Assembly: GCA_029747015.1 (NCBI GenBank)
Contig: JAKOGI010000052.1
Location: forward strand, 30,001-94,000
From: Carnegiea gigantea
Taxonomy: Eukaryota; Streptophyta; Magnoliopsida; Caryophyllales; Cactaceae
Length of the DNA: 64,000 bases
Direction: 5' to 3'
Made by a program: the position numbers and the translations under genes. The first letter of the stretch is position 1. Each line of letters begins with the position of its first letter. A model generated the notes under the pieces. That model was not told where the DNA came from. It ran no database searches and saw nothing but the letters and a program-made list of their open reading frames with translations. This document shows, one piece after another, positions 31,500 to 43,095 of the stretch.

Positions 31500-31940
31500 A
31501 TTGGGGTCAGACTTTGTCTGCTGTAATTATTTTTCCCTACAAGTGTGGTATAGTTTGCACTTCCCTCGTTCTCCCCATCTATTTTTTTATAAAATTTTTT
31601 AGTTTCTTTTTCAGTTTTTGTATTGTGATATTCTGCTAACCAAGTTAAACTTGTGCATGAAAACAGCATGTACAATTAAATTGATATGTCCCCATCAATA
31701 ATTGATTAGGAGTAGGTATGAATTGTGCACAATTATTTTCGATAGTGAGACGATCAAACTGTCTTATTTGTACCAGTCGACTATGAGATGATGTAGGGGC
31801 GGTTTTATGGCATGTGAATGGTGACAGTTTCTTTAATGACGCGTCAACAACTAATACATGGATAAATCCACTGCCATGTTATTCTTCCGATGACTCGAAG
31901 TCTATCTTAAGTCGGTGATGGCATATTAAAAGTAAATATC
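31500..31940 (+). repeat. Dispersed repeat unit B (uninterrupted; empty-site relative)
   Basis: A contiguous relative of unit A, with a single ATTTGTAC at 31,766-31,773. It lies immediately left of MULE copy 2. Unit identity beyond this (parent element) was not recognised. Confidence 0.85.
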
Positions 31941-32614
31941 CTTAAAGTTCGAGGTGCAAGGTTCTTTTCAACGTTTAGGCTATTGACATAATACCATCGA
32001 AATTAGGATTATTGATATCTAGAAAAACCCTGAAATTGTGGTTTTTTGTCCAGGCAACTAACTAGCCCATTATATCTCTCATTTTTTTTAAAAAAAAAGA
32101 AAATTCACATTTCTCAAGTTTTAGAAATCGCGGTTTCCATTATCCCTGTTGCTTTGTTCCATTGCTAATCACTCTGTGCTGCTTCGATTGCTTTAGAGTT
32201 TAGCAATTATTCAATGGCTGGGTTTGATCTTAAGGTCGCTATTGATGTTGAAGATTTATCAAACGTGATTTCTTTGTCAAGTTTGATAGCGATTTTCGAT
32301 CTTTGTTTTTGTGTTCGGGTTTGGAAGTTGTGTGTTTTGAATTTGCATTCTGATGAGTTACTTTCGAGATTTTTCAACTAGATTGCATTCAATGTTATGA
32401 TGCCGTGTTCTGAAAATATAATGCAGTTATTGCTTTAAATATATAGTTGGTTTTTGCGATTTGTTGTTTTGGATTTTTGGTAGAATGTTTGGTTTTTGTT
32501 TTGGTTCTATATGGCATTTGTAATTATGTTAATACCGCTTAAGATACAAATAAACAATGTTTTTTCATTTAATGCTTGAATATACTTCATTCTATGTAAA
32601 TTTTGGATTGTGTA

Positions 32615-33345
32615 ATATGAGAAACAATAGCACACCATTATGATGTATGAGTTATGTGCTCACTAAATATAGTAGTTGGTTCACTAAAGATGTATATTTA
32701 GCTCACTTGGTTCAGCTTGCACTCAACAATTATAAATCAGTTCTGTGCTCACTACATGTAATCACTACAATCAATTTTTGTGCATAACTAATAAAAGAAT
32801 AGCTGACTATAATCAGTATAACTCACTGTAAAAAAAAAAAAATATGTTGCCTTATACTACAGAGTAGTTTTTTGCTCACTAAAAAAATCGTTTGGCCCAC
32901 TAGGATTTACCTTTTGTGCTTACCAATTATGCATTATAACTCACCACAAAAATCATGTTTGTGTTTGCAGATGATACTTTTATTGTTGCTATGTACATAT
33001 GAGAAACAATAGCTCACCATTATGAGTTATATGCTCAATAAATATAGTAGTTGGCTCGCTAAAGAAATACATTTAGCTCACTGGGATTCAGCTTGTACTC
33101 AGCAATCAAAAATCGATTCTGCGCTCACTAAATGTAATCACTATAATTAATTTTACATCTAATATGGAAGGCAATGACTCACTATAATCAGTATAGCTTA
33201 CGATAAAAAAAATTTGTTGCCTTTTACTGCAGAGCAGTTTTCTGCTCACTAAAGCAAATGTTTGGCTCACTAGAATTTAGCTTGTGCTTACCAAGTATGC
33301 ATTATAGCTCAACACAAAAATCATGTTGTTTTTACAGATGATACT
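32615..33345 (+). repeat. Intron duplication with two splice acceptors, MULE copy 2
   Basis: Same tandem duplication as at 298-1,003 in copy 1. Acceptor-like sequences lie at about 32,970 (TTTGCAG/ATGATACTT) and 33,338 (TTTACAG/ATGATACTT), so both candidate acceptors remain intact here. Confidence 0.65.
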
Positions 33346-34351
33346 TTATTTTTTCTATCTACATTAGATCATTCTATTGCTAAGGCTGTTGATATTGATG
33401 ATTATGTTATAGTTTTGTGTAATCTTACTGGTGTTTCAAAAGGCAAAGACACGGCTTTTGATGATGGTAATATTGTTGGTGGTGTGTCTAATTGTACTAT
33501 GATTGATTAGGACAAATGTTTAGATGTTGATGATGAATATGTTGTTAAAGTAAAGGAAGCTGACGAATTAGAATTGATTGGTAAAAGGGTCAATTCTATC
33601 AATGTAGCATTTGAAGTATACAACGAGTAAGGGGTTTTCCATAAGATGTGACAAGTTGAGGGAGAGAGAGAGGTCACAAGAGGTGTGTTCAAGGGAGTTT
33701 TGTTGCAACAAACAAGGTATTAAAAGGTGTCCTTAGAAAAAAGATAAGACATTTACAAAACAGAGCCGTATGTGCAATTGTAAAGTTAGGGCTATTTTTT
33801 ACATTGAAACTAATGGGGTATGGGTTTGTAAGAAGCATGACATGATTCATAATCATGAATTACTTTTGGTAGATGAGGTTCATAAGTTGAGGTCACATAA
33901 AAAAGTCGAGAAAGCTTATGTTAATTTTTTCCAAAAGATGAGAAGAAATGGTATGAAAGTTTTCCATGCTTATTAGCTTTTAAGAAATGGGGCTAGGGGT
34001 TCGCCAATACTCAGGTTTAGCAAAAGGGATGCCTATAATAGTGTTGCAAATGACGTCAAGAGGACTTTAGATGGGGCCGATGACAATCATTTGATGTGTG
34101 TTTTAAAAACTAGATGTGTCAACGAGCAAGATTTTTTTTATAAGTTTAAATTAGATGAGGATGATTGTTTGATGAGCTTCTTTTGGAAAGATTCACAAAT
34201 GAAATCTGATTACTTATTGTTTGGTGTTCTCCTTGTATTTGACACGACATATAGGACCAACTATTATGAGATGATAAGCGCATCTTTTGTTTGTATGAAT
34301 TATCATGCGAAGATTGTTATGGTGGGATGCGGATTTTTGATGAATGAGAAT

Positions 34352-34359
34352 ATTGAGAG
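34352..34359. repeat. Left target duplication of the hAT MITE
   Basis: ATTGAGAG, identical to 34,950-34,957. Copy 1 of the MULE has a single occurrence at the matching place near 2,022-2,029. Confidence 0.9.
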
Positions 34360-34949
34360 TAGAGTTGGGAAAAGTTGAGCCGATACAATTACTGACCCGA
34401 AACCGACACGAATTTAAGTGGGTTTGGGTATAAATTTTTGTTCCGTTCAATCAAATGGGTTGACACATTCAACCTGTTTAATTAAATGGGTTAAGTTCAG
34501 GTCGAGATTCTCAACACGAAAAAGTATCTATTTAACCCGGTTAATTAAATGAGTTAATAAGTCAACTCATTTTTTCATTTGTTATTTATCCGTTTACTGT
34601 TTATTAGATAATTAAGAATATAAAAATTTTTTAAAATTGTGAATCATGACGACTTGGGGGGATTTTAAAGAGTAATTATTAAATGTGACATGTAAATTTA
34701 ATTTTCACTCTATAATTATGTATTAGTTGAAAATGTTAAATGCATAAATAGTTAATTAAGCGACTAAACTTGACATGTTTATCTTAAATGGGTTAAGCGG
34801 GTCAATCCGTTTAAAAATTAAATGGGTACATGTCAAGATTTTTCAACCCATTTAATAAACGGATTAGGTTCAAGTCGAGGAATTCTCAACTCGTTTAAGT
34901 TCGACATGAACACGAACCCGACCCGATACGACCTATTACCCAGCTTCTA
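34360..34949. mobile_element. hAT-type MITE, 590 bp, inserted in the transposase exon
   Basis: Starts TAGAGTTGGGAAAAG and ends (other strand) TAGAAGCTGGGTAATAG, flanked by the perfect 8-bp duplication ATTGAGAG. The interior is AT-rich with AAATGGGTTAA and GACCCGA-type motifs mirrored near both ends and no coding sequence. MULE copy 1 is the empty site. Confidence 0.9.
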
Positions 34950-34957
34950 ATTGAGAG
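34950..34957. repeat. Right target duplication of the hAT MITE
   Basis: ATTGAGAG, directly followed by the resumed transposase exon (CCTTGTTTGGTT). Confidence 0.9.
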
Positions 34958-37900
34958 CCTTGTTTGGTTATTTGAAATATTTTCAGAAGCTATGGATAAT
35001 GTGCAGCCGAAAACTATGATGACGGACCAAGCATTTTCTATAGCAAATGATATTGAAAAGGTCCTTCCTTTAATAAAGCATAGGTTGTGTACTTGGCACA
35101 TCTTGGAGAATTCAAAAAAGAATATTGGTCATCTTAGGGTTTTAGGTGAATTTGTTGATATTTTGACCATGTTTTGATGAGATGTGACACAGAAGTAGAG
35201 TTTAATTTTTGTTAGGACAGGTGAGCCCGTCTCTATTTCTGTTTGTTAATGTGGTCGCCAACTTATTACTTTATGCTCGCCAATTATTACTTTCTGCTCA
35301 CCAAGGTTAAATTTGTTTGCTCACTAGATTATGCCTTTGTGCTCCCTAAGGTTACATGTTTGTGCTCAGTAACTTATTACTTTATGCTCACTGTTTTTGT
35401 GTGTTAGGCTGGTTGAAGACTATAAATGTGTTGAAAATGCTTGGTTGGTTAGATTGTATCGATTGAAAGAAAAATGGTGTCCACCTTTTTACAAGGGTAT
35501 TTTTTCTGGTGGCATTTTATCATCACAAAGAAGTGAGTCTACAAATACTTCTTTATCAAAGATATTCAATGTCCCTTGTGGGTTGTTTGGTTTTTACAAT
35601 ATATTCTGTAACGTTGTCACTAAGTGGAGGATTAAGAAGAAGGACGAGAATATGAAAAATAAGGATGGATTCCCTAAGATGTACTTGCCACATGTTAGCC
35701 TTTTGCAGCATGCTCCGAAAATCTATACGAATAACTTGTACAAAGTGTTTAAGAATGAATACATTAAAGAAGAAGGGTGTTGTCAAGATCTTCTTAGCTC
35801 ACGTGAAACCCCTTATGACACAGAACATATATATGTTGTCTATGAGAATCATTTTCCAAAGAACTTTGGGTTTGTGGTTAGGTTTAATCTTCCATTCCAC
35901 AACATTATTTGTGACTGTAAAAAGTATAGTGAGAGTGGTATTCTTTGATGCCACTATTTGCATATTTTTAATATTTATTATGTACTTAAAGTCCCTAATC
36001 AATATATTTTGAAATGATGGACTATGCTAGCTAGACTTTATCGGATTGTAAAAGAAGCTCCAAGTGGTAATGCAATTGGTGTTCCTGGTTCCATATGGAG
36101 GGTTCAGATGCATAGGTAGTTTGAGGCATTGCTTCTTGCATGTGAATCAAATACCCAAGCAAGAAAGCCATGTGAAGAAGCCTTTACCAAGTTAAAGGTT
36201 GATGTTGGTGTTGCTGTGGGTTCAGTTTATGTTTCTGGCACAAAAAATGATCAACAGTCTAGTGCTGGTAATAAAATCATTGGTAACCCTAAAGGTTCGA
36301 GAAAGAAAGGTGAAAGGAATGTAAGGATGAAGACTAGACTGGAAAATATATCAAACACTATAAGATCAAGGAAGGCAAGGTTTTCTTCAAGGAGTAGAGG
36401 AGATGTATCTCAACCTCATATTAAATTCTATTAACAATCTCAATGAATAAGTTATATTTCTTATAGTAATATCTTTGTGAAGTTTACTAAATTTGTTGCT
36501 AAGCCCAGTAGAAATATACTATGCTTTAGCTCACTAAAAGTGTTAATACACTCGCTAATATAGTGTATCTGCTCACTACAAATATGTATTGGCTCACTAC
36601 ATTTTTCAGTCCTTACACTGTTAGTCTTACAGGTTCCACTCACTACATTTATATGTTGGCTCACTAAACATGTGTATATGCTCATTAAAAATATGTGTTT
36701 CCTGTGATGGTTTAGGTTATTGCTGCAGGTTCATCTAATCCAGCAGATGCACCTAATCAAATGTATAGGGTTTTTAGTTTGATTTTTGATGAAAGGTTGA
36801 GGCAACCAAATGGGGGTAGCATTCCTACCAATTAGTTGAATCATGCTTCTGAAGATCCTAGCATTCAAGGGTAATAAGTTCACTAATATAGTGTATGTGC
36901 TCAGTAAAATATGTATTCGCTCACAAATATAGTGTATTTGCTTACTACATTTATACTTTGGCTCACTAAAGATATGTATATGCTAATTTATTTTATGAAA
37001 CAGGTTACTTGGGAATTGAGAATGAAATTTTGGTATGATCATAGGTTTTTGATTTTCTATGTGTTTATCATTTCCTTTTATGCTCTCTAACAATTATATT
37101 TTACTAACTAGAAGTACTGTGGATTGTGCAGGGTTAAGGATATGACATTGGCTTCTAGCATTGATGAAGTTTTTTGCATCTAGCACAGTCAATAGTTTTT
37201 TTGAATAAAACTTCAAATGTAAATTTCTGTTTTGATTAATAAATTCCGAACTTGTATTTTTATTCATTGTGATGTTTTTATTTGTTTGTGATATGATGTG
37301 ATGAGAATTATTTTTTTATTTGAAAATTAAGTAAATCATGTTGAATAATTTTGTAGTTCATACTAGGGTGAATACTTTTGAAACTTATAATAGGTTGCTC
37401 ACTGCTGAAGAATTATTCCTCACTAGTTTTATCTGTTAGCTCATTATATATTATAAAACTATTTTCAACTTTTTGATGATTTAAAATTACAAAAGAATAG
37501 TATTCTATGACAATGACATTATGTACACTTCAATATTTGAATAGCTTTGTTAATAATAGTTGTAAGTTTATATCATACTAGTCACTGGTTTTGCCTGCTA
37601 GCTCACTGGTTTTGCCTGCTAACTCACTGGATATAAGCATAGAAAAAAAAATGAAATATTCAATAATAAATGCTGCATACTAGTACTTGACCATCATTAA
37701 GTTTAAGCATAGTAATAGTATTCATATGAGGGTATCGGGTACATTAGTCCTAAAGTTAGTCTAACTAAAGCAAGGTTCATTACTTATGCTATTGGCACCT
37801 GAGGCTGGTTTGATTTTGCATTCATTTCTACCTGTTGTTTATCATGGAACTCCTTTGTGAGCCTCTTCACTTTATTCTTGTATATATTTTCTTCATTATT

Positions 37901-39420
37901 GATGATCTCATAGTAGTATCGTGCCCTCATTACATCAAGTAAATTTTTATCCCACTAAAAAAAAGGAAACAAACCATTTGTGGTTCTTCAATTAATAGGT
38001 GTTGTACTTATTTCAAGATATTTTTACAGAGAAAACATTTTTGGGATGCTTACTTCATTTTTCTTAGAACCACAATCCTATTTGTTTGCTGGGTGGAAGT
38101 AAGACTCTATATGCCTCATGCAAAATATTCCACAGTTTATGACATTAGCTGTTGTTCTCCATGGCATTCTCATTCGCACTGCTTTCATCTTCTTCACAAT
38201 TTCATTTTTGGGATGGACAACACTGTTCTGAAGAAATCTCCTAACAACTCTTGCCTATGTACAACCAACATTTTTGTTCAGCTCACTGGAATTGTTTAAT
38301 AGCTCACCAAATATGTGTTTTAGCTTACTAAACAACATCTTGTCCATCATTGATTTCCATCACACTACATATGTGTCCTAGCTCACCAAATATGTGTGTT
38401 AGCTCATCAAAAATGTGTGTTAGCTCACCATATATGTCAGCACACCAAATATGTGTGTTAATTTATTCTAAATTAAATGAATTAGTGAACATTTGAGCAT
38501 AGCACTAATAAATGAGTTTCTCTATATGTGGCTTTGTATGGAGCAGTTATGTGCATGTTCTCCATAATGTCAAACATTTCCTCCTTTAAATCGAAGCAGA
38601 AGATAAAGAAGTGCTTTTTATGACATACCGGGAAGAGCACCTTCATATTGGAAGATAAATAATATTATATAATGTGGTAGTGTAATACACAATGAAAATG
38701 TATTAGATTAATGCCTACCAGTTGCAACTGTTTGGCCGATATCCATTTGCCACATCTCTGGAATTCTCTCTCAAAAATTGTTTCAAAATCAATGTACCTT
38801 GCCTCTTCTGATTTTCCTGTATTTATCAAGATGTCCAAAGTTGACTGCATTTTTGCAATAGTATCAGTAGGTGTTTGATGATTTGTATTTGTGTACAGAA
38901 ATAAGTATATAATTGCCATTGCATCAGCTAGTGAAAAAAATCTTCTTGGAGGGCCTTAACTTCTTTTTCTCTCTAACTTGTTAAGCATAGCAGCCTAGAT
39001 ATTGATCACATGTGCATCAATGTATTCCCTTGGACGCATAATTGACATGTGATATCGATTTACAACATGTATTTCGATACCAAGTAATTCTTCACTGATT
39101 TAGTAAGAAAAGGGAAAAAAAAAAATGTAAGTCTATATTCATTATAACTTAAATATTTAGAAGGGTTTTCTGTCTGGTAGTTTTATGCTTACTTTGAATC
39201 AAGGTCCTCTGATTGGTGGAATATATAATTAGCAATGATCTTCTCCTGGGCTAACAGCTCCCCTGTAATATTTGTGACTCTCTCCACAAAAGGAGAGCAG
39301 TAGGGTTTTGTCATTGGTCCCTTCTTTCTCCTTGGTTAATGTCTTGTCTTCTTAGTGAGCTCTTCTTCTGCAAAAGATTATATCAGAGTTGAGGATAATA
39401 TAGCTCACTGAATACATAAT

Positions 39421-39740
39421 ATGGTTGAATGCTCACTAAAATATATGTTCTGCTCACTTAAATGTTTGTCCTGCTCAGTAAATACTTATTGTGGCTCGCC
39501 ACTCACTAAACTATATGTTCTTCTCACCAACATATATGTTCTGCTCAACAAGATATACTTTTTGCCCACTAAGATATACTTTCTACTCACTAAAATTTAT
39601 CTTTTGCTTATTGACAATGCACACCAGCTCACTCAAAAAAAATATATATATATGTCCACTACCAAAAAAATCCTCTTTGATTGTTCCTAGAGCCATCTAA
39701 AAGTGATGTGTGCTCACTAGATGTGTCATTCTAGCTCACT
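39421..39740 (+). repeat. 21-bp GCTCACTAAA array, copy 2
   Basis: Counterpart of 6,430-6,760 with the same unit order and spacing and independent substitutions. The array therefore existed before the two copies separated. Confidence 0.85.
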
Positions 39741-39742
39741 GT
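39738..39742. repeat. Left 5-bp target duplication of the solo LTR
   Basis: ACTGT, matched at 41,085-41,089. Copy 1 has one ACTGT at the equivalent place near 6,760. Confidence 0.9.
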
Positions 39743-41084
39743 TGTTGAACGGTAAATTTACCCATTTTACGTGCCTCTTTCACCCGCATTTTGCTTGTAT
39801 AATAACTTAATTCTTAGGATTTTTACTTGTTTTATTTATATTTTGTAGGAAATAACTCAAAATCAAGCAAACGTCGCAAAAAGGGACGACAGGATAAAAT
39901 AGCGAAAACCGGCAAAAGGGGGCAAAACCGGGGGAAAACGGGCCACCGTGCCAGCAATGTGGCACGGCCGTGCCACATGGCACGGTCGTGCCTCTCCCCT
40001 AGTTTCGCCGTCTGCTCGGATTTATATTTAAGCTTCGTTCGGGCGTTTGTTCGAGGTGGTCGCTTGGGGTTTCTCCCAGGTAATTTTTAGGGTAGTTTAG
40101 TTTAGGTTTTAGTGAATAAAAACTCCATTGAGGGAGATTAGTTGAGGATTGAAAATTGTAACATTGGATTTAACCTTTGGATTTCAAGTTCTTCATCAAT
40201 TCAAGACTAAGTTTTCTCCTCTTTTATCTCTCTAGTTTTTATGTTCTTGTTATTTATGTTTTGTTGATTTTGATTCTTGTATTTGTTTTGTCTGATTTAT
40301 ATGTTTAATTTCATTGTTAATTTATGTCATTTACTTGTTTGAATTCATTTTATTTCATTTCCTTTGCTTTGTTCTTCGTGTTCCTGCACTTGTTTGGTAG
40401 TTTAGGTTTTGATTCGTTTTTGATGTTGAGTTGGTAGATTGTGTTGGTTTGGATTGTGATTAGCCTCTTGATGGCTAATTAATCTTGTATTTGACCTAAC
40501 CAGACCCAATTTATGCCTAGAACTTAGAGTTTTCCTTCACACCCGCCAAGTGTTTGATGAAATGCTTGAGAGAGCTTTCATCCATATTTTTGGGCGATTG
40601 ACTTATGCTGAGAGGTGAGGTCAATTAGCTAGTGTGGGAGAGGGAATAGCCGAGTTCGGGACATGAAAATAGTATCTAAATCGAGCTAGGTGCGGGGTTG
40701 CTAGTTTTGTGGTCTAATTGGGCTAACCCCATAAAAATAGGTGGTTAGGCTAATTAGATTAGCTCATGACCCTTGAGAGAGGGCTTGGGTGGTCTTTGAT
40801 AGTGCAACCGATCATCTCTGGTTCGTGATATAGTTTGGGTAGGTTAGGACTCGTCTTGATTAGTTAATTCGTCCATTGGTCAAATCACAACTCCAAGTCG
40901 CTTTTTCTATGTTTGTAGCGAAGTTTAGTTCCCCTCCTTCACCATTGATCTTGCCTAGCTTCAGACACTCTAGTGAACTCTGGTAGTTGGAAACACAATT
41001 CTCTGTGGACGACACCCCAAGTACTCAACGATACACCTTACACTTGGGGTTTATAAATATTAAAACTCTGTTTTTCTCGCAACA
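39743..41084 (+). mobile_element. Solo LTR, 1,342 bp, related to the TR-GAG LTRs
   Basis: Starts TGTTGAACGG, ends CTCGCAACA, with the 5-bp duplication ACTGT on both sides and no internal domain. Stretches such as CGCCAAGTGTTTGATGAAATG and GACGACACCCCAAGTACTC are shared with the LTRs at 41,667, 45,946 and 51,428. It belongs to a related family and arose by LTR-LTR recombination. Confidence 0.9.
39945..40031 (+). promoter_or_regulatory. GC-rich palindrome cluster and TATA box of the solo LTR
   Basis: GGCACGGCCGTGCC and related GGCACGGTCGTGCC words directly upstream of a TATATTTAAG box at about 40,021-40,031. This is the likely U3 promoter. Confidence 0.6.
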
Positions 41085-41089
41085 ACTGT
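41085..41089. repeat. Right 5-bp target duplication of the solo LTR
   Basis: ACTGT, followed by AACATACAATCATCATC, which continues the MULE copy 2 sequence. Confidence 0.9.
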
Positions 41090-41666
41090 AACATACAATC
41101 ATCATCTATCAACAACTTGCCCATAACTCACTAAAAATTATGCTCTACTCACTGAAATTAACATTTTGCTCACTAAAAATTCTTACCAGCCTTATGTGTT
41201 GTTTTCTTTTTGTTACTTTCTCTGCCAAGAGATTTTTGCTTTGCTTGCTCTCCTTCAGTTGTTTTCTATGTTTGTGTTTGCTCTAATTGTGTTTCTAGAA
41301 TTGGTGGTGGTGGTGGTGTCTCAGATGATTCATGTAGTGGTTGTGTCTCAAGAGCCTGTGATGGGTGTTGTGGCTGTTTTGTCTCAACTGGTAGGGAGGG
41401 TGGTGGTGTTTGTATTGCTCGTGTGGGAGGGGGAAGGTGGTGGTGTCTGAAGTGTTTTTTGGGGGGGAGGAGGGTGGTGATGTCTGATGTGTTTCTGCAG
41501 GGGGGAGGTTGGTAGTGTCTGATGTGTTTTCGTGGGGGGGTGTTGGTGCCTAAAGTGGTGCTAGTGGTGCTGGTGGTGGAGCCGGGCTTTGGCTGTCATC
41601 AATCAACTTAAAATTAAGCATCTCATTGTCCCTTTTCTTGATGCAATGCTTTTGCTTCTTATACTT

Positions 41667-42965
41667 TGTTGCACATATATTTGACCTCACTTTGGCCCTT
41701 GTTTGATCCATGTTTATCACTATTTTTATGCCAAATCGAGATGAGAAGGGGTCTACTTTAACTTCTTGGATTTGATTATACTTACGATGCGAATTATCTT
41801 TACTCATAGGAGGAATCTTGTGGTTTTGATGAGAAGGATAGATTTTAAGGTGAATAAAAGGAAGAATAGAAGTTGAATAAAGCCCCCGGAGAGCCAAGAG
41901 AAGCGGAACCGAAGAGGCACAATCGTGCACCGAGACACACAGCAGTGCTGCAGTGGCGGAAGCCACGCACGAGTAGCACACCCAGGTGCACGGCCGTGCG
42001 TGTGCCCATGCACCTACGCACGGACACGGCCGTACCTTGGGGACACGGCCGTGCGTCGGCCGCCGTCGCTCTATTTAAGTGACTTCCCAGTCAGTTTTCA
42101 GGGAATCCTCTTCCTTATTTTCCGAGAGCACTTTTCCTTCAGTCTCTTCTAGGTTTTAGGTTAGCCTCAAAAACCCCATTAGGGGGTGAATAATTTAGAT
42201 TAGATCTTTGTATACATTGTACAAGATTCGATTTCGCAATTTAATCGCTAAATTTCTCTTCCTTCTCTTGAATTTCATGTTTCTTGTCTTGTTTTGCTAG
42301 TTTGTTAATTCTTGTTTTGATTTGCTTTTAGATGTTTAGTTTTGATTAAATTTGCATTCTTTGATTGTAATTAGCCTTGTGATGGCTAACTGAAGTTGTT
42401 TAAACTTTTAACCCCCTATTGTTTACGCTAGAATTTAGGGTTTCCTCTCACACCCACCAAGTGTTCGATGAAATGCTTGAAAGAGCTTTGATAAGTGTTT
42501 AGTGGCAATTAACTTATACTAAAAGATGAGGTTAATTGTCTAGTGTGGATAGACAAAATAGCTGGGATTCAACATGAAAATAGTCTCGGTCGCTAGCTAG
42601 GTCAAGGGTTATCAACCTTATAGTTTAATTACGCCAATCCCATGAAAATAGGTGGGTAGAACAATTAAACTAGCCTTCGACCCTTGAGAGAGGGTTTGGG
42701 TAGTCTCTAATGATACAACCGATCATCTCTGAATACTAGCGTAACTTGGGAAGGTTAACGTTTGACTTGATTAGTTGGTTTATCTCAGGTTCTTTTAGTA
42801 GTTTAGTTCTGTTTTCCATCCCTGTATGTTCTGCCTAACTTAAGACGCTTTAGTTAGTTTTGGTACTTGAAAACACAACTTCCTACGGACGACACCCCGA
42901 GTACTCAATGATGTACCTTGCACTTAGGGTTTATGAATATTAAAACTTTGTTTTTTTCCCTAACA
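41667..42965 (+). repeat. 5' LTR of TR-GAG copy 1
   Basis: Starts TGTTGCACATATATTTGACC, ends TAACA. Matches the 3' LTR with many substitutions and a missing stretch near 42,790 (TTTAATCATAATC in the 3' LTR), so the element is not recent. Confidence 0.9.
41985..42076 (+). promoter_or_regulatory. GC-rich palindrome cluster and TATA box, 5' LTR of TR-GAG copy 1
   Basis: GCACGGCCGTGCG, GACACGGCCGTAC and GACACGGCCGTGCG words followed at once by TATTTAAG at about 42,069. This strongly GC-rich patch stands out in AT-rich surroundings. Confidence 0.6.
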
Positions 42966-42968
42966 AGT

Positions 42969-42986
42969 TGGCGCCGTTGCCGGGGA
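42969..42986 (+). other. Primer-binding site, tRNA-Asp, TR-GAG copy 1
   Basis: TGGCGCCGTTGCCGGGGA, complementary to the 3' end of plant tRNA-Asp (ending CCCCGGCAACGGCGCCA), three bases after the LTR. Confidence 0.85.
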
Positions 42987-43095
42987 GTTGGCGTCTTTCA
43001 ATATTGGGGTTTACTTCAGCATTCGAGATTAGGCCTTTTAGAAAATCCAAGGAAAAAAAATAAATTAAAAAATCAAAAATTTTAAAAAATTCAAG

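Larger units (their letters stand above)
32214..37200 (+). pseudogene. FAR1-type MULE transposase, copy 2 (decayed, interrupted)
   Basis: A plausible first exon starts at 32,214 (MAGFDLKVAIDVEDLSN, then a GTGATT donor). After a repeat-filled intron, the main exon begins at about 33,340 following a TTTACAG acceptor. The FAR1 finger ends in CNCKVRAIFYIE at about 33,770. The DDE domain includes LLVFDTTYRTN at about 34,228. It is split by a 590-bp MITE, then resumes with MTDQAFSIANDIEKVLPLIK and CTWHILENSKKNIGHL at about 35,018-35,135. The GILSSQRSES block is at about 35,508 and a SWIM-like CDCKKYSESGIL at about 35,910, with a stop where the third cysteine is expected. The C-terminal basic block is at 36,129-36,434. 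One intron boundary is clear (GACAG/GTGAGC at 35,220; GTTAG/GC at 35,407). Stops, including one replacing a conserved Trp near 35,213, show it is dead. Confidence 0.85.

Noticed and set aside
31188..31675. Open frames rich in Tyr/Ile or His/Thr in the microsatellite region
   Set aside because: Low-complexity translation of TA, CA and GT repeats.
41550..42152. Several overlapping open frames in the LTRs (also 46,051-46,349 and 51,555-51,895)
   Set aside because: They fall in the GC-rich palindromic promoter patch of the LTR, where stop codons are rare on both strands; frames are not conserved between LTRs.
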